NCBI GenBank assembly: GCA_002361595.1 | Contig: DETJ01000055.1 | Coordinates: forward strand, 28,768-46,325 | DNA length: 17,558 bases | Reading direction: 5' to 3' | Source: Patescibacteria group bacterium UBA3291 | Lineage (GTDB): Bacteria; Patescibacteriota; Gracilibacteria; Absconditabacterales; Absconditicoccaceae | In this document: piece after piece, positions 9,032 to 17,109 of the stretch | Position numbering within the stretch: the stretch's first letter is position 1 | How the letters are laid out: each line of letters begins with the position of its first letter | The notes under the pieces: model-generated | The model's input: only the letters and a program-made list of their open reading frames with translations | Databases searched by the model: none | Told to the model about the DNA's origin: nothing | Position numbers and translations under genes: made by a program

Positions 9032-9061
9032 AAAAGCTGACTTTAAATGCCAGCTTTTTTT
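9032..9061 (+). terminator. Terminator between convergent genes, probably bidirectional
   Basis: AAAAGCTG (9032-9039) pairs with CAGCTTTT (9051-9058), followed by T to 9061 on the plus strand. On the minus strand the hairpin is followed by TTTTATTAT, so it may also end the gatA-murA transcript, whose stop is at 9077-9079. Confidence 0.75.
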
Positions 9062-9076
9062 ACATATCTTTAATTG

Positions 9077-10321
9077 CTACTCATTCGCAACTTGTTTAAT
9101 ATCTACTCCGATATTATTTAGCTTTTCAATAATATTATCGTATCATCTTTCAATGATTGCTTCGTTTGTGATATGAGTAGTTCACTCGGCTATAATTCAA
9201 GCAAGAACCATAGCACTTCATCATCTCAAGTCTGTACTAGAAACATAAGATCATTTCAACTTAGTCTTTCAAAGAATTAAAGCTTCATGCGGATTTAAAA
9301 TTTCAATCTTCGCACCAAAGTTTTCAAGTTCAGCTAAATATCCAAACCTTCATTCGTATAAAGTTTCAAATATTTTTGTAATTCCATTACATTGAGTAAA
9401 TAGAGTTCCAAAGATAGATTGCAAATCACTAGGGAATCATGGGAAAATTCTGATTTCTAATCTTTTTAACGCTTTATAATTTTCTTTATTATAAGAATCT
9501 ACTTTGATAGTATGCTTATCTAAAATGCGAAAATTAATTCAAATCTGCTCAGCGATATTGTACATAGCAGAAAGATCATCCACATCCATATTAGTGATAG
9601 TTAATTCAGATTGGTCAGCACAAGCTCAAATTGTAAAATATGTACCAGCTTCAATATAATCACTCACAATACTAAATGTAGGATCTTTAACTTGCATTTT
9701 TTTAACTGGCTTTATAGTCACTGTATGATCAATTCCCATAGTAATATCTGCTCATGCATTATTCAAGAATGCAATCGTATTTTTTACGTGAGGTTCAGTA
9801 GCTACTTGATAGATAGTGATTTCATAATCTACATCCTTACAAAAAGCGAGATAAGTAATCAAAGCTTCAGCCGCAGTTACAGAAAATTGTTGCAACATTA
9901 TATTTCTCTTTGGCTTTCAAGTAACTTCATAAACCTTAAAATTTTCTTCATAAGTAATAGAGATTCAGGCTTTTATAAGTGCATTATCAAATGTATCCAA
10001 AGGTCTTTTACCAATATTACAACCTCCGCTTCCAACAAACTTAACTTTTCAATATTTAACCAATCCTAAAGGAATAAGCAAAATTGATGCACGGAATTTT
10101 TTTGCTAAATCATTTGTAAGATCGAAGTAATCTTTAGAAGTTTTAAGAGCTGTAATAGCTAATGCTTCCATATTTCTAATATCTGAAATATTAGGTTTAT
10201 TTAATAATTCAACTGGAAAATCTAATAAATAATTAGCAGCAACGACTGGTAAAGCTGCATTTTTTGATCATGAAATTTTAACTTCTCATTTTAGATTAGG
10301 GGAATAAGAAAGTTGGAACAT
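9077..10321 (-). CDS. murA: UDP-N-acetylglucosamine 1-carboxyvinyltransferase MurA
   Basis: MurA transfers enolpyruvate from PEP to UDP-GlcNAc in the cytoplasm, the first committed step of peptidoglycan synthesis. The 414 residues match the family length (about 419). The N-terminus carries the substrate-binding GSKNAALPV (Lys20, Asn21). GSGGCNIGKRPLDTF carries the catalytic Cys at residue 101, the position that binds fosfomycin, and it is Cys rather than the resistant Asp variant. FPGFPSDLQSIF holds the conserved active-site Asp. The end, STDLRGGSAMVLAGIIAEG, is the usual C-terminal signature. Many of these glycines are UGA. The stop is TAG. It starts 34 bases after gatA on the same strand, so the pair is likely one operon. 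No Shine-Dalgarno is visible. Confidence 0.96.
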
Positions 10322-10355
10322 TTCTTCAAAATATAGAATAAAATTAGTTTTTTAC

Positions 10356-11771
10356 TTATTTATTTTCTATTTTTTCAGCCACAGAAAGTAGAAGACCTTC
10401 TTGCCATTTTCATCACATAAGTTGGAATCATACAGGCATTTTATCTCATCTATCCTCCACAGTTCACATAGGAATAGATATTGCAGGTAATCATGCTAAA
10501 TTAGCAGGAACTGTATACAAATCTTCAAGGTACATTAACAATGAATTGCTAGATTTTTCTCCAAATTTTCCTGCAGGAGTAGGAGTGGTTGGAGTAACAA
10601 CAGCATGGTAATTTTTGAAGAACTTAGTAAATTCTGATTGTAAAACTTTCCTTGCCTTATATCCACGGAGATAATATTTTTCATAGTTCTCCTTGGTAAC
10701 TACATAGTTTCAAAGTAAAATTCTCTTTTTCACTTCATTTCCAAATCATTCCATTCTGATTTTTGTATAATATTCATGCAAATCTTTGATTCATTTCATA
10801 TCTTCCTGTAGTCCATAACGAATTCCATCAAAACGACCAAGGTTACTTGTTACTTCGGCAGAAATTAGCATGTAATATATTGCTCCAACATACTTTAATA
10901 ACGGCAAATCTACGTAATCTACAGTATATCAATGAGATTTTAATTCTTCAATTTTAGCCAAGAATAACTCTTTTACTCTAGGATCTAAGGCCTCGTTAAT
11001 TGCTTCATTTGGAACAGCAATCTTTATATCGCTTTCTTTCAAATTCAAATCATTAAAGTCTTTTTTATCGGCTTTTTTATTTGATTGACTATCATTTTCA
11101 TCATATCCACAGATTGCATCGATCATAATCCTAGCATCTTCTACAGTTTTAGTCAAAACTCAAACCTGATCAAAGGATGAAGCCATTGACTGAACTCCAT
11201 ATCTAGAAACTCTTCCATATGTAGGTTTCAAACCAACTATTCCACATAAAGCGGCAGGCTGACGAATAGAACCTCAAGTATCAGTTCATAATCCAGCTAT
11301 ACATTGATCTCAAGCAACTGCAGCTGCACTTCATCAGCTTGAACCTCAAGGAATACGGTCAGTTCAATTTGGATTTTTAGTATTTCAAAAAGCTGAATAT
11401 TCAGTCGAAGATCACATAGCAAATTCATCCATATTTGCTTTTCAAATCATTAATCATCACTTCTTTTCAAGATTTGTGAAACAAGTCGCAGAATATGGAG
11501 CCACATAATTTTCAAGCATTTTGGAACCACATGAAGAAATGTATCATTTAGTCATGATATTATCTTTGATGGCAATTGGTGCTCAATGCAAAGGTAAATC
11601 TTTAAAATTATTCATATTTTTTTCTACATAGTCTGGATGTAGTCTAACATATGCATGCAAATTATCTGAGTCTTTTGTAGCCTTATCTAAATATGAATTT
11701 ATCACTTCATTAGCATTAATTTCTCATTTTTCTACTCACTCGATATATGATTTAAGCGTAAGATTTTCCAT
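10356..11771 (-). CDS. gatA: Aspartyl/glutamyl-tRNA amidotransferase subunit A (amidase)
   Basis: GatA is the glutaminase subunit of GatCAB, which converts Glu-tRNA(Gln) or Asp-tRNA(Asn) to the amidated forms. The 471-residue protein shows the amidase-signature triad: Lys69 in APIAIKDN, Ser144 in PGGSSGGSAAAVAG, and nucleophile Ser168 in TDTGGSIRQPA. The spacing of 75 and 24 matches known amidases. The C-terminal half has VVTPTTPTPAGKFG and NLAGLPAISIPMG, as expected. UGA encodes most glycines, including those of GGSSGG. gatB and gatC are not in this window; the downstream partner is murA instead. Other amidase-family enzymes share the triad, but the overall match favours GatA. The promoter is probably in 11772-11834. 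Confidence 0.93.
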
Positions 11772-11792
11772 AAGTTCAAAATAAATATAAAT

Positions 11793-11820
11793 CTGATTTT
11801 TTGATACTGATTTTAATCAG
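11793..11820. repeat. CTGATTTT direct repeat with palindrome upstream of gatA
   Basis: CTGATTTT occurs at 11793-11800 and 11807-11814. The second copy is part of the perfect palindrome CTGATT-TT-AATCAG (11807-11820). It lies 22-49 bases upstream of the gatA ATG and could be an operator or leader hairpin. Confidence 0.3.
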
Positions 11821-11834
11821 AAAATAAAGAGAAA

Positions 11835-11873
11835 AACAAAAAAACAAGTCCTACGAATTACGTAAGACTTGTT
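11835..11873 (-). terminator. Strong terminator of the 45-residue protein gene
   Basis: A 13-base-pair stem with a single G-U pair, 11861-11873 with 11843-11855, a five-base loop, then a T-rich tail on the minus strand down to 11835. It begins 14 bases after the TAA. It is among the strongest hairpins in the window. Confidence 0.88.
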
Positions 11874-11887
11874 CTTGAAACGATGCT

Positions 11888-12025
11888 TTAGTTCTTCTTC
11901 ATTACACGCATCATGTTACGCTTAGAAGCACTGCGCCTAATATCAGCCTTTGCCATCGCCTCCTTTGTGTAGCCTTTCTTCTGGATTCCTATAAAACCAG
12001 GGGCAGAAAATTTACTATATTTCAT
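11888..12025 (-). CDS. Small basic protein, 45 residues, unknown function
   Basis: The frame starts MKYSKFSAPGFIGIQKKGYT and ends RRSASKRNMMRVMKKN. It has 45 residues, is strongly basic and has no hydrophobic segment, so it may bind nucleic acid or the ribosome; I do not recognise a family. The three glycines are GGT, GGA and GGC, and the arginines include CGC and CGT, unlike the flanking host genes. It has a consensus TTGACA promoter, a structured leader and a strong terminator, which together suggest high expression. Inside the frame AAGGAGG sits two bases before ATG (codons KEAMAK), too close for a usual start, so I keep the first ATG. The gene is too short for most annotation cut-offs. 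A non-coding transcript remains possible. Confidence 0.62.
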   Translation of the reverse strand: MKYSKFSAPGFIGIQKKGYTKEAMAKADIRRSASKRNMMRVMKKN

Positions 12026-12030
12026 TCTAT

Positions 12031-12093
12031 TTTAGCTAGATGGAAACATTTCCATTTTCCCTACCTATTTTGGGGATCTAAAAACTAGCTAAA
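12031..12093 (-). promoter_or_regulatory. Nested inverted repeats between promoter and start of the 45-residue gene
   Basis: TTTAGCTAG (12031-12039) is the exact inverse complement of CTAGCTAAA (12085-12093). Inside and abutting it, ATGGAAA (12040-12046) pairs with TTTCCAT (12049-12055). The structure ends six bases before the ATG. The promoter-side arm overlaps the expected transcription start, so it may be a DNA operator as readily as an RNA leader. Confidence 0.5.
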
Positions 12094-12094
12094 T

Positions 12095-12124
12095 ATAATA
12101 TATTAATTTTCTATAAATTGTCAA
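12095..12124 (-). promoter_or_regulatory. Consensus TTGACA promoter of the 45-residue gene
   Basis: On the minus strand, TTGACA is at 12124-12119. A -10 box TATTAT lies at 12100-12095 (18-base spacer), or TATATT at 12102-12097 (16). It starts five bases from the upstream terminator hairpin, so this gene has an independent transcript. Confidence 0.62.
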
Positions 12125-12175
12125 GAATAAAAACTAGATAGGAAATTCCTACCTAGTTTTTTAAAAGATGGTCTA
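12124..12175 (-). repeat. 3' flank module, copy 1 (interrupted by the terminator)
   Basis: AGAATAAAAACT (12124-12135) and GATGGTCTA (12167-12175) also occur at 12799-12810 and 12812-12820, in the same order and orientation. In this copy a 31-base hairpin segment separates the two blocks; in the other copy only one base does. Confidence 0.7.
12129..12161 (-). terminator. Terminator of the 160-residue protein gene
   Basis: AAAAACTAGATAGGAA (12129-12144) pairs with TTCCTACCTAGTTTTT (12146-12161), giving a near-perfect 15-16 bp stem with one wobble; the innermost bases form the loop. On the minus strand it ends TTTTTATTCT. It begins 16 bases after the TGA stop, supporting TGA as the intended stop. 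Confidence 0.8.
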
Positions 12176-12177
12176 CA

Positions 12178-12660
12178 TCAGATACGCTTTGAAAAGTTTT
12201 CTTTTTCCTCAATTCGTGAGACTCCGAATAGAAGACAATCCACTATCGAAGGAAGAATTGAACTTGAAGAACCCCACTGAACTTTTCCGAAAGAAAGGTC
12301 AGTTGTACAGATGAATGAATTCAAACTTTTTGAGTAGACAATGTCTAAAGACCTTCCACTCTTAATAAAAACATCAAATGCATCATAAGGCAATGGATAC
12401 GCACCAGTGAGATAGTGAGTATGCTTTGCATTTTCACCACCGTATTGCTCTTCATAACTCAATCCAAAATCTTCTTCAGCATGAGCTAGCGCTCCTGGAA
12501 AATATGGATGCTCTCCATAAGTGACATCATTATTATCGTTTTTTACAACGACAACTCGCAATCCGCCACCTGAGAGGAAACAGTGCATTTTTGCACCATC
12601 TTTTAATGCTCTTTCTATATTAGGATAAGAGCTCAAATAATTAATGTAATTTTCTTCCAT
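12178..12660 (-). CDS. Hypothetical 160-residue protein, standard code with TGA stop
   Basis: The protein contains MHCFLSGGGLRVVVVK, YGEHPYFPGALAHAEEDFGL, THYLTGAYPLP and DVFIKSGRSLDIVY. There is no signal peptide or transmembrane segment. The SGGGLRVV and YGEHP blocks recall, from memory, a family of uncharacterised proteins in other Patescibacteria that use the standard code; I cannot confirm this here. All 14 glycines are GGN, and the frame ends at TGA (12180-12178) just before a terminator. Under the host code the TGA would be read as Gly and the protein would gain 25 residues, running through the hairpin and the next promoter to a TAA at 12103-12105. That extension has no protein-like character, so I take TGA as the original stop. 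Function is unknown. Confidence 0.75.
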   Translation of the reverse strand: MEENYINYLSSYPNIERALKDGAKMHCFLSGGGLRVVVVKNDNNDVTYGEHPYFPGALAHAEEDFGLSYEEQYGGENAKHTHYLTGAYPLPYDAFDVFIKSGRSLDIVYSKSLNSFICTTDLSFGKVQWGSSSSILPSIVDCLLFGVSRIEEKENFSKRI

Positions 12661-12698
12661 AAAAAATTTTTTTAGTTGATTTTATTTTTTTGTTGTTC

Positions 12699-12731
12699 TT
12701 TCAATGTAATTATTTCAATATAAATTTCAAT
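12699..12731. repeat. Three TTTCAAT direct repeats upstream of the 160-residue gene
   Basis: TTTCAAT is found at 12699-12705, 12713-12719 and 12725-12731, with starts 14 and 12 bases apart. On the minus strand, TTGAAA with a 16-base spacer and TACATT makes a candidate promoter across the same bases. This could be a repeated operator, or chance in AT-rich DNA. Confidence 0.3.
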
Positions 12732-12766
12732 AGATATTAAAAATATAATATTAATAATTAAATTTC

Positions 12767-12794
12767 AAAAAAGTCGCCAAGAAAACTCAGCGAC
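12767..12794 (-). terminator. Terminator of the 113-residue protein gene
   Basis: On the minus strand, GTCGCTGAG (12794-12786) pairs with CTTGGCGAC (12781-12773) around a TTTT loop, including two G-U pairs, and six T follow. It begins 24 bases after the TAG stop. Confidence 0.82.
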
Positions 12795-12798
12795 AATT

Positions 12799-12820
12799 AG
12801 AATAAAAACTCGATGGTCTA
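12799..12820 (-). repeat. 3' flank module, copy 2
   Basis: AGAATAAAAACT (12799-12810), one base, then GATGGTCTA (12812-12820), which includes the TAG stop codon of the 113-residue gene. It matches the two blocks at 12124-12135 and 12167-12175. The stop region of the 45-residue gene (CGATGCTTTA, about 11881-11890) is a weaker relative. Confidence 0.7.
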
Positions 12821-13159
12821 ATCCCTTAAAAAAGTTGCTATAAAGCCTTTAGTCTTATTAGAATCATCTGAATGGATAGGTTCAACCATTTTAAAATCCA
12901 ATTGCTTGTGGCTATTAACAAACATTGTGAGTAACCTAGGGAAGTCGTTGCTAGGACATCTAAATTCAACCAGAACATCATCTTCACCAGTATCGGTTAT
13001 AGTCTGTTCTGCACTAATTCCATCAGTAACGACTAAATAATTGTGTTTCCATAGTAGCCCCTTACAATAAGGAGCCGTTACACACATTGTTCCAATTACC
13101 ACTGCGATGGCAAGAATCTTTAAAGCTTCAATAGACCATCTTTTCACTTTTTCTTTCAT
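12818..13159 (-). CDS. Hypothetical 113-residue membrane-anchored or secreted protein, standard code
   Basis: The N-terminus MKEKVKRWSIEALK is basic and is followed by a hydrophobic stretch, ILAIAVVIGTMCVTAPY (about residues 15-31). This makes an uncleaved anchor or signal peptide with an extracytoplasmic domain of about 80 residues. That domain contains LVVTDGISAEQTITDTGE, VLVEFRCPSNDFPRLLTMF and a C-terminal KGFIATFLRD, and looks like a small alpha/beta fold; I recognise no family. All five glycines are GGN and there is no internal TGA. The stop is TAG. A clear Shine-Dalgarno (GAAAGGA) stands before the ATG, unlike host genes. Possible operator repeats lie upstream. Confidence 0.72.
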   Translation of the reverse strand: MKEKVKRWSIEALKILAIAVVIGTMCVTAPYCKGLLWKHNYLVVTDGISAEQTITDTGEDDVLVEFRCPSNDFPRLLTMFVNSHKQLDFKMVEPIHSDDSNKTKGFIATFLRD

Positions 13160-13168
13160 TTGTTTTTT

Positions 13169-13175
13169 TCCTTTC
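13169..13175 (-). promoter_or_regulatory. Shine-Dalgarno sequence GAAAGGA
   Basis: On the minus strand GAAAGGA ends nine bases before the ATG at 13159. It is the only well-placed Shine-Dalgarno I found in the window. The flanking tract ACAACAAAAAAA also precedes the 160-residue gene. Confidence 0.5.
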
Positions 13176-13205
13176 TTTTTTTGTTGTTTTTTATTAAGTT
13201 AACGT

Positions 13206-13235
13206 GTCTAAAATTAATCATTTGAAGTCTAAAAT
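13206..13235. repeat. GTCTAAAAT direct repeats, two helical turns apart
   Basis: Identical nine-base copies at 13206-13214 and 13227-13235, with starts 21 bases apart, 47-76 bases upstream of the 113-residue gene. The spacing would suit two repressor subunits on one DNA face. A candidate -35 TTGATT on the minus strand overlaps the distal copy. Confidence 0.35.
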
Positions 13236-13256
13236 CAACACTAGAATGAAATAATG

Positions 13257-14597
13257 TTATATAATTGAAGCCTTAAATAAATTCTCATCCTCAATCCCAC
13301 CAGAACAATTTATTTGAAAATCTGAATATTTTCACTTATCATTCAGTAAACTAGCGATTTCACTTTCTACATCTGTAGGAGAGTCAATAACTATTTTCTC
13401 CGATGATGAGGAATTTGACCAAAAATAAGTCTTATCTCATGTAGCCAATACGTAATCTTGATTCTCTACATCTGAATAAAATCTATTTCAATCTGCCATA
13501 AATCTTCAATATACAGTCTCTCAATTATCATCATAGCTATAATCACAGCTGACAGCTCAATCATTCTCTAAAATTTCCATAACTTCTTGTAAATAACCAT
13601 TGTCTCATTCGACAGTAAAAGCACTACTTTCACATTCTCACATGGTATAACTTTCAACTGTTTCAGACTGACAAGCTACACAACTATTTCAATAAGTTCT
13701 GGAATCTGAGCCACAAACTGGTTCATATTGCATAGTACAGATGTCCGCATTTTTCTGTTCAGGAGTACAAATTATAAACTTTGAATCAGTCTCACATTCT
13801 CAGAATGTGTAAGTTTCTACCAATGGCTCTACACAAGCATAGCAGTCATTTACATAAGTTTTTCAGTCGTTTGCACATACTGGGGCATGTATGCTATCAT
13901 CACATGCTAATTCAGGATTCTTCTGTTCAAAATCAGAATCTTTATATAATGGAGAACAACCATGAACATCAGTCTCAGCAGGAGCATCTATCATTTCACA
14001 TTTATAATCATTACATACAGCTTTATTCATAGACAAACAACTATATACACAACGTTCATCTCATAAATGATTTACAAAATTCGTAACTATATTTGAAGCT
14101 ATATCTATATATTTAACATTCATTGGAATATAACATCATAATGGACATTCTCATATAAAATATCAACAATCTGAATCTGATTCACAGTAATTATATCACT
14201 CAAATAAATTTTTGATTCCATCAGCATTTGGATATTTTTTAACCTCCAATTTTTCTACACTTTTCACATTGTAATAATGGTTTCCTGCTGCTCAATCCAA
14301 AAATTCTACTACTCACTTAAAATTTACTTCATTTCACGGTAAATAATCAAACTCATTTTCAAAATATTTTTCCCAGACTCATTGATTCAAAAATATATGG
14401 TCAGAATGATCCTCAAAATATCACTTCAAAACTAAAGTTCAATCTTTAACAGTTGATTCAAAACTAATTTCAGGTCAAACTCATGCAATAATTAAATTTT
14501 CAGCATAAATACTCTCTCATTCTCATAAATGTTGATTTCCACATCAGGCGAAGAAAAAACATGATAGTATCAATCATAATAAACTTATTTTTTTCAT
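13257..14597 (-). CDS. Cysteine-rich lipoprotein with two Kazal-type protease-inhibitor domains
   Basis: A 446-residue protein in UGA=Gly code. It opens with a lipoprotein signal, KKISLLG followed by FFFAGC, with lipid Cys at residue 19. Residues about 30-120 are a beta-rich region. Residues about 130-205 form a Cys-rich segment with ESDSDCG and ECPLGCY. Two Kazal domains follow: APVCANDGKTYVNDCYAC ending FGEC (about 230-268), and EPVCGSDSRTYGNSCVAC ending MGEC (about 276-321). Each keeps the PVCG/A-D-.TY.N.C core of Kazal serine-protease inhibitors. A further C-terminal region (330-446) has CDYSYDDNGETVYGRF and no known family. It should be anchored at the cell surface. It follows the papain-fold gene by 61 bases and may be in its operon. 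Confidence 0.87.
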
Positions 14598-14658
14598 CTT
14601 AAGAATATAAATAAAATAAAAATACTATATATATAACGAATAAATCTCGAAAATGTCC

Positions 14659-15285
14659 CTAATATTTTACAGCAATTGCGTAACTGCTATAAATAAATCA
14701 AGAGACTCAGAATTTCCATTCTTTTAAGACATACTTATAAGGAATTTCCAAAGTTCACTGTTTTCAAGGAACCCTTTTTGTATTTGAGTCATATACATAG
14801 AATATTTTCTTCTTTTCATTATATCACCAGAGAGTAACATAATGCCAATGTGTCAATGCCTTTCATCGATGAAATCGTTTCTTTTTAGTTTGTCAATTGG
14901 CTATTAAAAGTATAATAGGACCATTTTTTAAATTTTGTTTCAGTAAAAATAATCTTTCACCATCACTTAATTTTCTACCATTTAATATAGAATATTTTAA
15001 ATCATACTTTTTTAAAACTTTTTTCATTCACCAAGGTGTCATTAGATATGTATTTCTAGACCACCAATCTGACGAATAATCTTCAATATTTTTAATTTTT
15101 TTCCTTTTTCATTCAATTACAGCCTTCAACGAATAATGAGCACATCATCAAATTTTTCTCTCCCTCAAAGGGAATCACTCTGGAGGAATACTATCTACAA
15201 AAAATATTCCATCTCAATTAGATCATTCTCTATTTTTTGATGGAGCCTTCGAAAACAAAGAGAGCAAAGAATCTTTAATAGACAT
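14659..15285 (-). CDS. Papain-fold (C39-like) cysteine peptidase-like protein
   Basis: A 208-residue protein with GGCAHYSLKAVIEG (Cys48), THWHYVTLWGYNEKKK (His148) and IFYVYDSNTKR (Asp166). This is the Cys, His-.-V-.-..GY and Y-.-.D-.-.. pattern of the C39-like/YvpB papain-fold group, with an intact putative triad. Members of that fold include leader-removing and cell-wall-related peptidases, but the substrate here is unknown. There is no signal peptide, so it appears cytoplasmic unless exported in another way. It starts 16 bases after the CNNM/CorC stop, implying co-transcription, and is followed by the Kazal lipoprotein. The stop is TAG. Confidence 0.74.
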
Positions 15286-15301
15286 ATTCAATAGAGTGAA
15301 T

Positions 15302-16639
15302 TTAAACTATTGAAATCTTCAAATCTCATATCGTATTATCTTCCACTTGCTTTACCTTAATAACCAATTTTCTCTCTGGAAGAATTTTTTCCTCATCCTT
15401 CTTTAAAAATCAAATTTCATCATCATTTGTGTTTTTTAATGGAATTTCAATTTCTTCTCACTCACTAGGAAAATCTTCTAATAGAGAAGTTATCAAATAA
15501 CTAAATGTTTCTCAATCATATTCCTCTTCTTCCAATCAAAGATCTTCAAAAGTTAATTTACTTTCTTCCAAAAATTCATCAATCCTAACAAATGGAGACA
15601 CATTCCAAGAGTTCTTTCAGACTTTTCTAATAGGATTAATTTCCACATCATTTTCATCCTGTATATTACCAAATATTTCCTCAATTATATCTTCAAGTGA
15701 TATAATTCCATCCACTCAACCATACTCATCCATTACCAAAGCAATATGTTTATGGGAAGTCTTAAATTTATCCATTGCCACATCAATCGGAGTAGGAGAA
15801 GGAATCTTATGAATTGGATACAAAACTAAGTCCTTTAATTGTGCATCTCATCCATATTTTTTGGATAGATTCAATAGTTCTTTTAAAGTTACAACCCTAT
15901 CTGCATCATCTATTCATCTATGATAAACTGGAATACGAGTATAATGGAACGTTAAGAATTTTTCTATTGCTTGATCTACAGTTAAGTTATCATGAACTGC
16001 ACAAATCCTGACTCTTGGAGTCATCGCCTCTCATACTGTAATATCACTGAAATTCAACATCTTCTTTACATTTTCATAAGTGTCCTCTTCAATAGCATCA
16101 GATTCTACAGCTCTTTCAATAAAAGCTTCCACTTCTTCCTGAGAAATTTCATTTTCAGTTTCAGATTTTTTATTAATTTTTTTAGTTATCAAACTTAAGC
16201 ACCAAATTATAGGTGATAAAATCTTAGTAAGATAGAAATAGAAAGGAGCTATTTTTAAAGAGATAGATTCACAATTTTGCTGGGCATAAGTCTTTGGAAC
16301 AATTTCTCAAAAAATCAAAATCAAAATTGTAACCACGGCGGTAGCAATTCATACAACTAATCATTGATTAAAGTTAATTCATTCAGCTATACCAATAGAA
16401 ATTGCAGTAGCTAAGGAAGCTGATCCTATATTTACGATATTATTTCATATTAAGATAGCCATTAAAACTTTATCGTTCTCTTTCTTACAGTACTTCAAGT
16501 ACTTTACTCAGCGTTTATGTTGCTTTGAAAATGTATCTACTTTATGCTGTGGAATAGAAGTTAGGGCAGTTTCACTCCCCGAAAAGAACATAGAAAGCAG
16601 AATTAAAATCACGAAACTTATTATCGAAAACGGGTCCAT
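15302..16639 (-). CDS. CNNM/CorC-family membrane protein with CBS pair
   Basis: A 445-residue protein with the standard architecture of the CNNM (DUF21) family. The transmembrane domain at residues 1-150 has FSGSETALTS (19-28), GNNIVNIGSASLATAI and FGEIVPKTYA (110-119). A CBS pair begins near MTPRVRICAVHDNLTVDQAI (205-225) and closes with IALVMDEYGGVDGIISLEDI. The acidic C-terminal CorC/HlyC domain runs from about 335 to 430. Family members are linked to magnesium (or cobalt) export and resistance, and the CBS pair usually binds ATP. The start follows the family N-terminus. The gene overlaps no other and leads directly into the papain-fold gene. Confidence 0.93.
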
Positions 16640-16700
16640 ATTATTATTGATATTTAATTATAATCTTAAAAAATACTTTTTAATAAACACAACATGTTAA

Positions 16701-17027
16701 TTATTTAATTGAACATCAAATTTCTTCTAATCTATCTTCTATTTCTTCAAATACTTCTAATTGAGAGTTACACTTTTCATCTAAAGTTTCCTCATCTTCA
16801 GTATTCCAAGATTCTTGCATATCTTTAACTTCTTGTCTCAGTTCATCTCTCATTTCATCAGAATAAGTCTCATCATCATCATTTTCTAAAATACAATCCA
16901 TCAATTCAAAGTATTTATCACAAGATTCTACATTAAATTCAGTTTCTGTAATGTCTATTTTATTACTTCAACATCATGTTAACAAAATTACTAAAGGTAA
17001 AGCCAATAAAAATGCTGATTTTTTCAT
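16701..17027 (-). CDS. Small, very acidic lipoprotein
   Basis: A 108-residue protein in UGA=Gly code. KKSAFLLALPLVILLTGCGS is a textbook lipoprotein signal with lipobox LTGC; its glycine is UGA. The mature part is dominated by Glu and Asp, with ENDDDETYSDEMRDELRQEV and EDEETLDEKC, plus four further cysteines that could form two disulfides. It looks helical and has no recognised domain. The 61 bases between it and the CNNM/CorC start contain TATAAT on the minus strand (16662-16657), so the downstream gene may have its own promoter. Confidence 0.82.
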
Positions 17028-17109
17028 TATCCGTATGTTATACTAAATAAAACACATACATTCTGTATAGAGATTTTATACCTGAATACAAATAATTTTT
17101 AGATATTTT

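Larger units (their letters stand above)
11835..13235 (-). other. Island of three genes in the standard genetic code
   Basis: The three minus-strand genes here (ends at 11888, 12178 and 12818) contain 22 glycines, all GGN. Their host-code neighbours use UGA for most glycines. One gene stops at TGA. Codon choice includes GCG, GGC, CGC and CGT, which are rare elsewhere in the window. Each gene has its own hairpin terminator. No integrase, tRNA or terminal repeat was found at the edges. I infer recent transfer from a standard-code bacterium; an assembly chimera must be excluded. Confidence 0.7.

Noticed and set aside
9611..10069. A 152-codon open frame on the plus strand
   Set aside because: It lies antisense to murA, its translation is low-complexity (rich in Ser, Ile, Asn, Phe), and the minus-strand MurA frame is unambiguous.
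11924..11964. Internal start with AAGGAGG before ATGGCAAAG in the 45-residue gene
   Set aside because: The spacer is only two bases, too short for initiation; the motif is more simply the codons AAG GAG GCG within the longer frame.
12660..12818. tRNA, tmRNA or other known structural RNA in the island gaps
   Set aside because: I saw only AT-rich DNA, a terminator and short repeats, with no cloverleaf or conserved RNA core.
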